A stretch of 64,000 bases of DNA from Streptomyces sp. NBC_01264 (GCF_026340675.1 NZ_JAPEOX010000001.1:2356001-2420000), one strand, 5' to 3'. Counted from the first letter of the stretch, positions 1 to 10,706 are shown. The notes: generated by a model not told the origin, from the sequence alone. Made by a program: numbers and translations.

Positions 1-175
1 CCCCGGACTCCTCGTTCTTCAGCGCGGCGGCGTGGTACGGCTCGAACTCCAGGGCGGCGACCCGCCCGAGGAAGGCGCGCCACAGCCGGACCCGGCGCCG
101 CCAGCGCAGGCCGATGGTCCCGTAGACGGCGAGGGCCGCGGCGAACACCGTTGCGGCGAGGACGACTTGGAGCAC
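1..175 (-). CDS. Small membrane protein, partial (C-terminus off left edge)
   Basis: The reading frame opens with GTG at 173-175 and runs off the left edge without a stop, giving 58 residues. It begins with a hydrophobic stretch (about residues 2-20, rich in V, A and L) followed by a cluster of arginines (LRWRRRVRLWR), which is the pattern of one membrane helix with a positive cytoplasmic flank. No ribosome binding site is visible. A TAGCCT -10-like hexamer (182-187, minus strand) lies 6 nt before the GTG, which suggests a leaderless transcript. The family is not recognised. Confidence 0.5.
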   Translation of the reverse strand, partial: MLQVVLAATVFAAALAVYGTIGLRWRRRVRLWRAFLGRVAALEFEPYHAAALKNEESG

Positions 176-263
176 GTCCCGAGGCTACGGCCGCGGGCGC
201 GGGACCCGGGAAGGGTTTTCCGGGCGCCACGGGCCGGACGGTGCCGGACGGAGCCGCGGGGGC

Positions 264-800
264 TCAGCCTTCCTTCTGCGCCAGCCTCAGCAGGTGGTCG
301 GCGAGGGCCTGGCCGCCCGCAGGGTCGCGGCTGATCAGCATCAGGGTGTCGTCGCCCGCGATCGTGCCGAGGATGGCCTGGAGTTCGGCCTGGTCGATCG
401 CGGAGGCGAGGAACTGGGCCGCACCCGGCGGGGTGCGCAGGACCACGAGGTTCGCGGAGGCCTCCGCGGAGATCAGCAGCTCGCCGGAGAGGCGCCGCAT
501 GCGCTCCTCCTTCGCCGACTCGCCGAGCGGCGCCTGCGGGGTGCGGAAGCCGCCCTCGCTGGGGACCGCGTAGATCAGCTCGCCGCCGGTGTTGCGGATC
601 TTCACCGCGCCGAGCTCGTCGAGGTCGCGGCTGAGCGTCGCCTGGGTGACGCTCAGCCCGTCGTCGGCGAGCAGCTTGGCCAGCTGGCTCTGGGAGCGGA
701 CCGGCTGCCGGTTGAGGATGTCCACGATCCGGCGGTGGCGGGCGGTGCGAGTCTGCGGAACGGACTGCCCGTTCTGCTCGTATTCCTGCGCCTGACTCAT
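264..800 (-). CDS. argR: Arginine repressor ArgR
   Basis: This 178-residue protein is the expected size for ArgR/AhrC. Residues about 20-75 form the winged-helix DNA-binding domain, with the family hallmark [12 protein letters not shown]. The C-terminal half (about 100-175) is the hexamerising, arginine-binding domain with the GDDTLML signature. In this family arginine-bound hexamers repress biosynthetic genes at ARG boxes; such sequences lie upstream of argC at 5171-5205. It is the last gene of argC-J-B-D-R and starts 22 nt after argD, so it should repress its own operon. A GGGA-type ribosome binding site precedes the ATG. Confidence 0.96.
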   Translation of the reverse strand: MSQAQEYEQNGQSVPQTRTARHRRIVDILNRQPVRSQSQLAKLLADDGLSVTQATLSRDLDELGAVKIRNTGGELIYAVPSEGGFRTPQAPLGESAKEERMRRLSGELLISAEASANLVVLRTPPGAAQFLASAIDQAELQAILGTIAGDDTLMLISRDPAGGQALADHLLRLAQKEG

Positions 801-822
801 CGTCGTCCCATTCCCCGATAGA

Positions 823-2037
823 TCATCCGTCCACGTCCGCGGCGGACTTCGCCGCGTCCAGCACCCCGGGCAGCGCCTGGAGGAACACGTCCACCTCGGC
901 CTCGGAAAGCACGTACGGGGGCATGAGCCGTACGACGTCGGGGGCGGGCGCGTTGACCAGGAAGCCGGCGTCCTGAGCCGCGTGCTGCACCTGCGGTGCG
1001 AGCGGCTCGGTCAGCACGATACCCAGCAGGAGGCCCGCACCGCGGACGTGCGAGACGAGCGGGTGTGCGAATCCTTCGATTCCGCCCCGCAGGCGCTCGC
1101 CGCGCTCCTTGACCTGGTCGAGGAGCCCGTCCGCGGCGATGGTGTCGATCACGGCGAGGCCGGCCGCGCACGCGATCGGGTTGCCGCCGAAGGTGGTGCC
1201 GTGCTGACCGGGCTGGAGCAGGTCGGCCACGGGCCCGAAGGCGGCGACGGCGCCGATCGGCAGACCGCCGCCGAGCCCCTTCGCGAGGGTGACGAGGTCG
1301 GGCTCCACGCCCTCGTGCGCCTGGTGCTCGAACCACTGGCCGCAGCGCCCGATGCCGGTCTGCACCTCGTCGAGGACGAGCAGGGTGCCGGTGGCCCGGG
1401 TGATCTCGCGGGCGGCCGTCAGGTAGCCCGCCGGGGGAACGACCACGCCGTTCTCGCCCTGGATCGGCTCGATGATCACGAGCGCGGTCTCTTCGGTGAC
1501 GGCGGCCCGCAGGGCCTCCACATCGCCGTAGGGGACGTGCGTGACGTCTCCGGGCAGCGGCAGGAACGGACCCTGCTTCTTGGGCTGGCCGGTGAGGGCC
1601 AGGGCGCCCATGGTGCGGCCGTGGAAGCCGCCGTCGGTGGCGACCATGTGGGTCCGCCCGGTCAGCCGGCCGATCTTGAAGGCGGCCTCGACGGCCTCGG
1701 CGCCGGAGTTGCAGAAGAAGATCTTGCCGGGGCGGCCGAAGAGCTGGAGCAGCCGCTCGCCGAGCGCGAGGACCGGCTCGGAGGCGTAGAGGTTGGAGAC
1801 GTGGCCCAGGGTGGAGATCTGCTCGGTCACCGCGGTCACGATGGCCGGGTGCGCGTGGCCGAGCGCGTTCACCGCGATCCCGCCGACGAAGTCGGTGTAC
1901 TGCTTGCCGTCCGCGTCCCAGACCTGCGCACCCTCGCCGCGTACGAGCGCCAGCGCGGGGGTGCCGTAGTTGTTGGTCAGCGCGCCCTGCCAGCGGGCGG
2001 CGAAGAGCTGGTTGCCGGTGGCCTGGTTGCCGGTCAT
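823..2037 (-). CDS. argD: Acetylornithine aminotransferase ArgD
   Basis: This 404-residue fold-type I PLP aminotransferase transfers the amino group of glutamate to N-acetylglutamate semialdehyde to make N2-acetylornithine, in the cytoplasm. The PLP lysine is about K253 in [11 protein letters not shown]. The phosphate-binding [10 protein letters not shown] (about 110-119), the [10 protein letters not shown] segment and the C-terminal GTTFGGNP are also present. The start was set at 2037 because its ATG overlaps the argB stop in an ATGA junction; upstream in-frame starts would run into argB. Confidence 0.96.
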   Translation of the reverse strand: MTGNQATGNQLFAARWQGALTNNYGTPALALVRGEGAQVWDADGKQYTDFVGGIAVNALGHAHPAIVTAVTEQISTLGHVSNLYASEPVLALGERLLQLFGRPGKIFFCNSGAEAVEAAFKIGRLTGRTHMVATDGGFHGRTMGALALTGQPKKQGPFLPLPGDVTHVPYGDVEALRAAVTEETALVIIEPIQGENGVVVPPAGYLTAAREITRATGTLLVLDEVQTGIGRCGQWFEHQAHEGVEPDLVTLAKGLGGGLPIGAVAAFGPVADLLQPGQHGTTFGGNPIACAAGLAVIDTIAADGLLDQVKERGERLRGGIEGFAHPLVSHVRGAGLLLGIVLTEPLAPQVQHAAQDAGFLVNAPAPDVVRLMPPYVLSEAEVDVFLQALPGVLDAAKSAADVDG

Positions 2038-2968
2038 GCGGGGTCCCCTTCCTGGGTATCTGCTGCCTGTGCGTCGGGCACGACCATCGTGCCGATGCCC
2101 TCGTCCGTGAAGATCTCCAGCAGGATCGAGTGCTGGACCCGGCCGTCGATCACTCTGGCGGTGGTCACCCCGTTGCGGACGGCGTGCAGGCACCCCTCCA
2201 TTTTGGGGACCATGCCGCTGGACAGCTCGGGCAGCAGCTTCTCCAGCTGGCTCACCGTGAGCCGGCTGATGACCTCGTCGCTGTTGGGCCAGTCCGCGTA
2301 GAGACCCTCCACGTCGGTGAGGACCATCAGCGTCTCGGCGCCGAGCGCGGCGGCGAGCGCCGCGGCGGCCGTGTCCGCGTTCACGTTGTACACGTGGTGG
2401 TCGTCGGCGCTGCGCGCGATGGAGGAGATGACCGGGATCCGGCCGTCCGCCAAAAGCGCCTCGATCGCGCCGGTGTCGATGGTGGTGATCTCGCCGACCC
2501 GTCCGATGTCGACGCTCTCGCCGTCGATCTCGGGCAGGTGCTTGGTCGCGGTGATGGTGTGCGCGTCCTCGCCGGTCATGCCGACGGCCAGCGGCCCGTG
2601 CTGGTTGAGCAGCCCGACCAGCTCGCGCTGGACCTGCCCCGCCAGGACCATCCGTACGACGTCCATCGCCTCGGGCGTGGTGACGCGCAGACCCGCCTTG
2701 AACTCGCTGACCAGGCCCTGCTTGTCGAGCTGGGCGTTGATCTGCGGACCGCCGCCGTGCACGACGACCGGCTTGAGGCCGGCCTGGCGCAGGAAGACGA
2801 CGTCCTGGGCGAAGGCGGCCTTCAGGTCCTCGTCGATCATGGCGTTGCCGCCGAACTTGATGACGACGACCTTGCCGTTGTGCCGGGTCAGCCAGGGCAG
2901 GGCCTCGATGAGGATCTCGGCCTTGGGCAGGGCGGTGTGCCTGCGCGCGGTGTGCTTGCCCGCCGTGC

Positions 2969-2972
<4 letters not shown>
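2034..2972 (-). CDS. argB: Acetylglutamate kinase ArgB
   Basis: This 312-residue amino-acid kinase phosphorylates N-acetylglutamate in the second committed step of arginine synthesis. The N-terminal [10 protein letters not shown] phosphate loop (about residue 30) and [10 protein letters not shown] (about 65) are hallmarks of the family, and a C-terminal ATP-binding lobe follows. The chosen ATG at 2972 overlaps the argJ stop (ATGA), and its own stop overlaps the argD start, so all three are translationally coupled. Because this pathway recycles acetyl groups through ArgJ, ArgB is the likely arginine feedback point; that is family knowledge and not visible here. Confidence 0.96.
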
Positions 2973-5205
<2,233 letters not shown>

Positions 5206-5237
5206 GCAGTCATCCTGCCCCGCCCTCCCAGTTGTGA

Positions 5238-5277
5238 CTGAGCGTTTCCGTTGGCCCCTGAGCGTTGTACCTGGCCC
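5238..5277 (+). repeat. Two tandem 20-bp CTGAGCG repeats
   Basis: Two adjacent 20-bp units begin with CTGAGCGTT and end with TGGCCC (5238-5257 and 5258-5277), agreeing at 15 of 20 positions. A third, diverged copy occurs at 7648-7667, beyond the SUKH gene, matching the second unit at 16 of 20 positions. Their placement on both sides of the reductase-SUKH block suggests a past insertion or duplication, but no transposase is seen. Confidence 0.45.
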
Positions 5278-5436
5278 GGCTGGGCGTGACGGTTGGCCCG
5301 GGCCGTTCGCGGGTGGCGCACCACCGGTCTGATCGGCTGCAGTGTCATGGGTTTTCTCGTTGCTCCACAGCGCGGCCGATGAGTTTGTGGCGCCCGGCGA
5401 GTCCAAGCTCGTGACACTCCAGGAAAGGACACCGCC

Positions 5437-6042
5437 ATGTCGGAGCTTCTCGTCGACTTCATCACCTCCCTCGACGGCCACGCATCGGGAGAGGGATGGC
5501 CCGGGTTCTGGGGCCTCGAGGGCCCGGAGTACCTCGCATGGCTCGGCGAGCAGCCCGAGGCCACCTACCTGATGGGAGCAAACACCTACCGCCTGATGTC
5601 GGGCTTCGCCGCCGGCGAGGTCCCGCATGGCCAAGACGAGTTCAGGCCCGAAGAAGAGGCATCCGTTGACGAGCTCACGCAAGCGTCCAAAGTGGTGTTC
5701 TCCTCCTCACTCGAGGAGCCACTGAAGTGGGCCAACTCCACGCTCGTCCGCGACGATGCCATCGAGGCGGTCCGCGCCATGAAGTCGAGTGGCTCGGGGC
5801 TCCTCAGCACGATCGGCAGCCTCAGCCTGTGCCGGTCCCTGCTACGTGCCGGACTCGTCGACCGCTTCCGGGTCGTGATGTTCCCGGTGATCACCGGAGC
5901 CACGGGCGAAGAACGCATCTACGACGGCTATCCGGACGTCGCCCTCGAGATGATCGAGCACCGCACCTTCGACGGCCGTATCCAGCTGGTCGAGTACAAG
6001 CCCCGTGTGCTCGAGCACCCGCCGCTCGGCGTCCCTGGGTGA
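5437..6042 (+). CDS. RibD C-terminal / dihydrofolate reductase-like protein
   Basis: This 201-residue protein has the RibD_C/DHFR-like fold used by riboflavin reductases and many small actinobacterial NADPH reductases. It opens with LVDFITSLDGH, has ATYLMGANTYRLM (about residues 43-55, like the G-R-x-T segment), and ends with a nucleotide-binding stretch and a VVMFPVITGATGEERIY segment. A GGAAAGG ribosome binding site precedes the ATG. Proteins of this group are often annotated as dihydrofolate reductase without proof; the substrate is unknown. It is the first gene of an accessory-looking block and is followed by a hairpin at 6179-6215. Confidence 0.85.
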   Translation: MSELLVDFITSLDGHASGEGWPGFWGLEGPEYLAWLGEQPEATYLMGANTYRLMSGFAAGEVPHGQDEFRPEEEASVDELTQASKVVFSSSLEEPLKWANSTLVRDDAIEAVRAMKSSGSGLLSTIGSLSLCRSLLRAGLVDRFRVVMFPVITGATGEERIYDGYPDVALEMIEHRTFDGRIQLVEYKPRVLEHPPLGVPG

Positions 6043-6178
6043 CGTCGCCCCGTCCGCCGGTCTGGACGGCCGCCAGGCCGGCGCCGGCGGGTGCGGAGCA
6101 AGACCTAGAGGGGCCGGCCAACGTCAGGACGCCCGGTTCGGGGGTGCCGGGTGGGCTGGTCCCCGACCGCAGGTTAGT

Positions 6179-6215
6179 GGCCGCCTCTCACCTGGGGCGT
6201 TTGTGAGCGGCGGCC
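6179..6215 (+). terminator. Hairpin downstream of the RibD-like gene
   Basis: Arms 6179-6191 and 6203-6215 pair at 12 of 13 positions around an 11-nt loop (left arm GGCCGCCTCTCAC). There is no T-tract, as is common for Streptomyces terminators. It lies 137 bp past the stop codon and 40 bp before the next gene. Confidence 0.5.
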
Positions 6216-6255
6216 CAGTGCCTCGCTTGTCATTGGCTCCGCATACGGTCTGCAC

Positions 6256-7620
6256 ATGCTTGATCAGAGGCCCCCCTTGTCATCGGTATCCGACTTCGCG
6301 ACCTGGGAACCCGTGCTCCGGCTCATGCTGGCCGACGACACGGATCGGCGTGCTGCCCGGCCGGCACGTGTTGCAGGGCGCATCAGCCCGTACGGCACGA
6401 GCCTTGCGTACCGGGGATCCATGTCGCCGACAGCACGGGCCGCGGTGGAGGACATACAGCGGGCGCTCGCACGCGGCGGAGTTCAGGAGATCGCGTTCAG
6501 CGCGGAGGTCCAGCCGGATGGTCGGACCACGCTCGGCCTGGTCTGGCCGAGCGCGGCCGTGGAACCGGCTCTCGGCTGCCCGGACCTGGGGGTGCTGGTT
6601 CTGGCCGAAGGCTCCCTTGCCGAGCCCTGGCTCCGCCATCCCGATCCGGTGCCCGGAGCGGTGCCGTCGCCTTCGGCGGATCCTGAGTTGCTGGAGCGGA
6701 CGCTGCGTGAGCGGTTGCCCGGAGCCGTCGGAGCGACGGAGGAGGAGATCGCCGCAGCCGAGGCACGCCTTGGTGTCACGCTGTCCGATGAGCTCAAGGC
6801 GCTGTACCGGGTGACACGGGTGTACGGCAAGGACGACGACTTCGATCTCGAGGAGGCGGACCGGGCCGGCGAGGCGGTCGGCTGCGAGCTCTCCGGCCTG
6901 GAGCACCTGTACAGCGTCGACGCGGCAGTGCGTCACCCCGGCTGGGACCACGGCGCGACGCATGCGGTCGGTACAGGGCCCGACGCAGCGGTGCAGGGTC
7001 TGGCCGGCTCTCCTGGCTGGATCGGCTTCGGGACCAACGGCGGCGACGAATTCGCCGTCGACCTGACCCCCGGCCCCACCGGCTACTTCGGGCAGATCAT
7101 CCTGGTCGACCACGAGCAGAGCCTCGGTGCCGACCTGGTAGCCGATTCCCTCACCGATTTCGTCCTGGGCCGGATGCGAGAAGAAGTCCATGGCCGCCGC
7201 GCAGACGAGCCGCCCTCCGAGGCCAAAGTCGGCACCGGATGCCTCGAGACCATCCGAGCTGCCGCCCATCCCACCCTGGAGGTCCTGTCCATCGGGGCCT
7301 GGGACGGCGCACCCTTCAGCCTCACGCCTCTCGTCGGACTGCCCCGTCTGCGCACTCTGACCGCCATGCCCGGCACACTGGCCGACCCCCTGGAGGTCGC
7401 TGAGCTCACGGGACTGGAGTTCCTGGAGATCGGCGCGCAGGAATGGCGCGTCCTCCTGGACGCCGGAACCGTCCCGCGCACCCTGAAGGCGGCAGCCATC
7501 AAGGTGCGGGACAAGGACCACCTGCCCGTTGCAACCCTCGCGAACGAGATCCTGGCCCTCTGGGACCGCCCCAAGATCACACAAACGCTCCTCGCGGGAG
7601 AACTCGGCCTTCCGATCTAG
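6256..7620 (+). CDS. SUKH (SMI1/KNR4) domain protein with leucine-rich C-terminal part
   Basis: This 454-residue protein has three parts. Residues about 1-150 are not recognised. Residues about 155-320 look like a SUKH domain: it starts GATEEEIAAAEARLG, contains a GWIGFGTNGGDEFAVDL core and ends around VADSLTDFVLG. Residues about 345-410 have leucine-rich-repeat-like spacing (LEVLSIGAW, PLVGLPRLRTL, LTGLEFLEI). SUKH proteins are often immunity proteins against polymorphic toxins or regulators; no toxin gene is next to it. The ATG at 6256 has no clear ribosome binding site, so the start is less certain than the frame. Confidence 0.75.
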   Translation: MLDQRPPLSSVSDFATWEPVLRLMLADDTDRRAARPARVAGRISPYGTSLAYRGSMSPTARAAVEDIQRALARGGVQEIAFSAEVQPDGRTTLGLVWPSAAVEPALGCPDLGVLVLAEGSLAEPWLRHPDPVPGAVPSPSADPELLERTLRERLPGAVGATEEEIAAAEARLGVTLSDELKALYRVTRVYGKDDDFDLEEADRAGEAVGCELSGLEHLYSVDAAVRHPGWDHGATHAVGTGPDAAVQGLAGSPGWIGFGTNGGDEFAVDLTPGPTGYFGQIILVDHEQSLGADLVADSLTDFVLGRMREEVHGRRADEPPSEAKVGTGCLETIRAAAHPTLEVLSIGAWDGAPFSLTPLVGLPRLRTLTAMPGTLADPLEVAELTGLEFLEIGAQEWRVLLDAGTVPRTLKAAAIKVRDKDHLPVATLANEILALWDRPKITQTLLAGELGLPI

Positions 7621-7647
7621 CCGGCGGGGCCGCACGCCCCACGAGAG

Positions 7648-7667
7648 CTGAGCGCTGTAGTTGGCCA
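7648..7667 (+). repeat. Third CTGAGCG repeat copy
   Basis: CTGAGCGCTGTAGTTGGCCA matches the copy at 5258-5277 at 16 of 20 positions in the same orientation. It lies 28 bp after the SUKH stop codon, so it and the 5238-5277 pair bracket the RibD-like and SUKH genes. Confidence 0.4.
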
Positions 7668-7709
7668 GAGGGGCCAGCTACGGCGCCAAGTCACACCCGT
7701 GTTACTCCC

Positions 7710-7738
7710 TTGTCCGCCCGATGATCACGGGTTACGTT
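7710..7738 (+). promoter_or_regulatory. Promoter upstream of the DUF6215 gene
   Basis: TTGTCC (7710-7715) and TACGTT (7733-7738) are separated by 17 bp, a good match to the HrdB-type promoter of Streptomyces. The leader to the ATG at 7778 would be about 33 nt and includes an AGGTGGGGG ribosome binding site. Confidence 0.5.
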
Positions 7739-7777
7739 CCTCGGGCACATATCGGGGGATCACAGCAGGTGGGGGAC

Positions 7778-8491
7778 ATGACCGAAGGCGTCGGGACGAT
7801 CACAACGGGCGCGGCGATAGGCCAGGGCATCACGGCCGTGGTGCTGATCGGGGGCATGGGACTCGGCCTCTGGGTGACCGGGCAGGCGGCCGGTACGACC
7901 GGCGAGCCGAAGCCCGTCGCCTGCCCGCAGGTCCAGGCGGAGAAGACGCCGGGGAAGAGCCCCGCGGAGAGGACCGCGGAGGCCACCGGGTCCCAGTTGT
8001 GTGCGGCGCTGCACCGTCCCGATCTCCCCAGCCTGCTGGGCACTCCGGGGGAGGTCGCGAAGAGCGCGGGCGGTGGCGCGAGCAGCTCCAAGCCGGCCGG
8101 CAGCGGCGAGGAGATCCACACCCCTACGGCCTCGGTCGAGTTCGAGACCTACACGGTGCACCTGAGGGCCTCCCGCGACGGGCTGACGGTCGCCACCGTG
8201 GCCGGGCTCCTCGGGGACGGTAAGCCGCCGCGGACGGTGCTGGGCCGTCCGGCCACCTTCTACTCGGACCGCACGCTCAGCATCAGCTTCCGCCTGGACG
8301 GCAGCGATACGAGCAGCGGCCCCGGTGTTCCGACCCGCGCCCTCGTGGTGGCCATGGACCCGCGGGACGGCGGCGGCTCCTACGAGCTGACCCTGTGGCG
8401 CTCCGACGGCACGGTGCCCGACGACGCGGTCGTTCTGCGGGTCGCCGAACAGGTGCTGCCGACGGTCCCGGGGTTCGCCGCGGCCGGGTGA
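7778..8491 (+). CDS. DUF6215-like membrane-anchored protein
   Basis: This 237-residue protein has one hydrophobic helix near the N-terminus (about residues 12-34, GQGITAVVLIGGMGLGLWV), a low-complexity linker and a conserved-looking outer domain with GSQLCAALHRPDLPSLLGTPGE and a C-terminal half containing YTVHLRAS and VLGRPATFYSDRTLSISF. I recognise this arrangement from Streptomyces proteins labelled DUF6215, whose function is unknown. The start at 7778 was chosen for its ribosome binding site (AGGTGGGGG); an upstream in-frame start at 7661 lacks one and lies before the promoter. Confidence 0.75.
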   Translation: MTEGVGTITTGAAIGQGITAVVLIGGMGLGLWVTGQAAGTTGEPKPVACPQVQAEKTPGKSPAERTAEATGSQLCAALHRPDLPSLLGTPGEVAKSAGGGASSSKPAGSGEEIHTPTASVEFETYTVHLRASRDGLTVATVAGLLGDGKPPRTVLGRPATFYSDRTLSISFRLDGSDTSSGPGVPTRALVVAMDPRDGGGSYELTLWRSDGTVPDDAVVLRVAEQVLPTVPGFAAAG

Positions 8492-8552
8492 GGGCCCGGA
8501 ACGGGGGCAGCGGCTCCGGGCTCAGAGGCTTCGGGGGCAGCGGTTCCGCGGC

Positions 8553-8969
8553 TCAGCGGTTCCGGGGCTGGTTGAAGCGGAGCATGTTGCCGGCCGGATC
8601 GCGGAAGGCGCAGTCGCGGACCCCGTACGGCTGGTCGACGGGCTCCTGGAGCACCTCCGCGCCGGTGGCCCGGATCCGCTCGAAGGTGGCGTCCACGTCG
8701 TCCGTCGCGAAGATCACCCCGCGGAGCACGCCCTTGGCCAGCAGTTCCGCCATCGCCTGCCGGTCGGCCGGCGACGCCCCGGGATCGGCGAGCGGCGGTT
8801 CGAGGACGATCTCCACGTCGGGCTGCTCGGGCGAGCCGACGGTCACCCAGCGCATCCCCTCGAACGCGACGTCGTTGCGCACTTCCATGCCGAGGGCGTC
8901 GCGGTAGAAGGCGAGCGCCTTGTCGTGGTCGTCGACGGCGATGAAGCACTGCGCGAGCTTGATGGTCAT
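8553..8969 (-). CDS. VOC (glyoxalase/bleomycin-resistance) family protein
   Basis: This 138-residue single-chain protein has two beta-alpha-beta-beta-beta units typical of the vicinal oxygen chelate fold. The first begins AQCFIAVDDHDKALAFYRD; the second contains GVIFATDDVDATFERI and ends in DCAFRDPAGNMLRFNQP, where the glutamate or histidine metal ligand would normally lie. Substrate is unknown; related proteins act on methylglyoxal, bind drugs or act as enzymes on aromatic compounds. The stop of the AraC-type regulator gene lies 9 bp upstream, so the two are probably co-transcribed. Confidence 0.85.
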   Translation of the reverse strand: MTIKLAQCFIAVDDHDKALAFYRDALGMEVRNDVAFEGMRWVTVGSPEQPDVEIVLEPPLADPGASPADRQAMAELLAKGVLRGVIFATDDVDATFERIRATGAEVLQEPVDQPYGVRDCAFRDPAGNMLRFNQPRNR

Positions 8970-8978
8970 GCCCCGACG

Positions 8979-9422
8979 CTACGACGCGGCCGCGGATCCC
9001 GCTCCCCCGCTGCCCGCAGGCCTGCGGACCGGACGGGTGAGGACCTTGGCGACACACGCCGGGATGGCGGCGCCCTCCTCGTGGCGCCGGGCCCGGTACG
9101 CGCTCGGGGTCTCGCCGACCAGCTCCGTGAAGCGCGAGCTGAACGATCCCAGCGAGGTGCATCCGACGGCGAAGCAGACCTCGGTCACGCTCAGGTCGCC
9201 CCGGCGCAGCAGCGCCTTCGCCCGCTCGACGCGGCGGGTCATCAGATAGCTGTACGGGGTCTCCCCGAAGGCCGCCCGGAAGCTGCGGGAGAAGTGCCCG
9301 GGCGACATGAGGGCTCCGGACGCCAGCGCCGGTACGTCCAGCGGCTCGGCGTAGTCGCGGTCCATCCGGTCCCGGGCCCGCCGCAGCCTCACCAGGTCCT
9401 CGATCGTCACGCGCACCAGCAT
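8979..9422 (-). CDS. AraC-type HTH regulator (DNA-binding domain only)
   Basis: This 147-residue protein consists almost entirely of the two helix-turn-helix units of the AraC/XylS family: the first around LASGALMSPGHFSRSFRAAFG (residues about 31-52), the second around LSVTEVCFAVGCTSLGSFSSRF (about 77-98), followed by the family's VGETPSAYRAR. No N-terminal ligand-binding domain is present, and the C-terminus is a short Pro/Gly/Ala-rich tail. It lies immediately upstream of the VOC gene on the same strand, and this regulator-VOC pairing is common in actinobacteria. It is likely to control that gene. Confidence 0.88.
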   Translation of the reverse strand: MLVRVTIEDLVRLRRARDRMDRDYAEPLDVPALASGALMSPGHFSRSFRAAFGETPYSYLMTRRVERAKALLRRGDLSVTEVCFAVGCTSLGSFSSRFTELVGETPSAYRARRHEEGAAIPACVAKVLTRPVRRPAGSGGAGSAAAS

Positions 9423-9463
9423 CTCACGCCGGGTGCGGGCCGACCGGGGACCACGGCTCCGTG

Positions 9464-9889
9464 CTACTTCTCGGTCTTCTGCGCCTTCTCGGCCTTCTCC
9501 GCCTGCATCTGCTTGATGCGGACGGCCTCCTTGCGGACGTCAGCCTGGGTGGCGCGCTCCTTGGCGAGCCACTCCGGCATCTCCTGCTTCAGAGCCTCGA
9601 TCTGCTCCGTGGTGAGCGCCTCGGTGACACCGCCGCGCGCCAGACCGGCGATGGAGACGCCGAGCTTCGACGCGACCACCGGACGGGGGTGCGGGCCGCT
9701 GGCTCGGAGGTCCTGCAGCCACTGGGGCGGCTCGGCCTGGAGGGCGGTGAGCTCGGTGCGCGAGACGACACCCTCCTGGAACTCTGCGGGGGTGGCCTCG
9801 AGGTACACACCCAGCTTCTTCGCCGCGGTAGCGGGCTTCATGGTCTGGGTGGTCTGGTGCGACGTCATGGGGTCCAGGGTATCGAGCAT
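9464..9889 (-). CDS. DUF5997 family protein
   Basis: This 141-residue protein contains MKPATAAKKLGVYLEATP, RPVVASKLGVSIAGLARGG and a charged C-terminal helix rich in E, K, A and R. I recognise it as DUF5997, a widespread actinobacterial family of unknown function. The start at 9889 was chosen because GGAGGTGG lies 6 nt upstream; the alternative MTSHQ start at 9868 has no ribosome binding site. It is transcribed divergently from the LysR-like gene, 37 bp away. I recall this pair being conserved in Streptomyces, which suggests a shared function or shared control. Confidence 0.8.
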   Translation of the reverse strand: MLDTLDPMTSHQTTQTMKPATAAKKLGVYLEATPAEFQEGVVSRTELTALQAEPPQWLQDLRASGPHPRPVVASKLGVSIAGLARGGVTEALTTEQIEALKQEMPEWLAKERATQADVRKEAVRIKQMQAEKAEKAQKTEK

Positions 9890-9914
9890 GTGCGCCACCT
9901 CCGACCACGGCCGG

Positions 9915-9920
9915 TAATCT
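9915..9920 (+). promoter_or_regulatory. -10 element for a leaderless transcript of the LysR-like gene
   Basis: TAATCT fits the TANNNT -10 consensus, and its last base is 6 nt from the GTG start at 9927, so transcription should begin at or within a base of the start codon. No ribosome binding site is present. A convincing -35 is not visible. Confidence 0.5.
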
Positions 9921-9926
9921 GGCCGG

Positions 9927-10706
9927 GTGACAGACTCCCGGACACCCCCGTCGTTCCAGCTCGCATACGTCCCCGGGGTGACTCCCACGAAGTGGGTCCG
10001 GATCTGGAAGGAACGCCTGCCCGACGTTCCGCTGACCCTCGTCCAGGTCGCTCCGGCCGAAGCACCCGCCCTGTTGCGCGGCGGCGGCGCCGACGCCGGG
10101 TTCGTCCGGCTGCCGATCGACCGTACGGACCTCAGCGCGATCCCGCTCTACACCGAGACCACGGTCGTCGTGATCCCGAAGGACCACCTCATGGCCGCGT
10201 CCGAGGAGCTGTCGATCGAGGAGCTGGCCGACGACATCGTGCTCCACCCGCTGGACGACACCCTGGAGTGGGAGCAGCTGCCGGGCAAGGCCGCGCTCCA
10301 GCGCCCGGAGACCACGGCCGACGCGATCGAGCTGGTGGCCGCGGGCATCGGAGTGCTGGTCGTGCCCCAGTCGCTCGCGCGGCTGCACCACCGCAAGGAC
10401 CTCACGTACCGGACCCTCGTGGACGCCCCCGAGTCGCGTGTCGCACTGTCGTGGCCCGAGGCGGACGAGACGCCCGAACTGGTCGAGGAGTTCATCGGGA
10501 TCGTGCGCGGGCGTACGGTCAACAGCTCGCGCGGACGCGGCCGTACGCAGCCCGAGCCCGAACCGAAGAAGGCGAAGCCGGCGCGCAAGCCGGCCCCCCG
10601 CTCGGGCGGCAAGCCCGCCGCCAAGAACCCGCGCTCCGGCGCACCCAAGGGTGGCAAGGCCACGGCGAAGTCCACCGGCAAGCGCGGGAAGCCCCGGGGC
10701 CGCTAG
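9927..10706 (+). CDS. LysR-type substrate-binding domain protein without HTH, with basic C-terminal tail
   Basis: This 259-residue protein matches the effector-binding half of LysR regulators (residues about 8-195, with LAYVPGVTPTKWVRIW, ADAGFVRLP and ELVAAGIGVLVVPQSLARL) but lacks the N-terminal helix-turn-helix. In its place the C-terminus (about 197-259) is a tail of K, R, P, A and G resembling histone H1 or HupS tails (KKAKPARKPAPRSGGKPAAK). Such a tail could bind DNA non-specifically. The gene is divergent from DUF5997 and probably leaderless. Its TAG stop lies in the CTAG that flanks the MITE-like element at 10707-10812. Confidence 0.8.
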   Translation: MTDSRTPPSFQLAYVPGVTPTKWVRIWKERLPDVPLTLVQVAPAEAPALLRGGGADAGFVRLPIDRTDLSAIPLYTETTVVVIPKDHLMAASEELSIEELADDIVLHPLDDTLEWEQLPGKAALQRPETTADAIELVAAGIGVLVVPQSLARLHHRKDLTYRTLVDAPESRVALSWPEADETPELVEEFIGIVRGRTVNSSRGRGRTQPEPEPKKAKPARKPAPRSGGKPAAKNPRSGAPKGGKATAKSTGKRGKPRGR

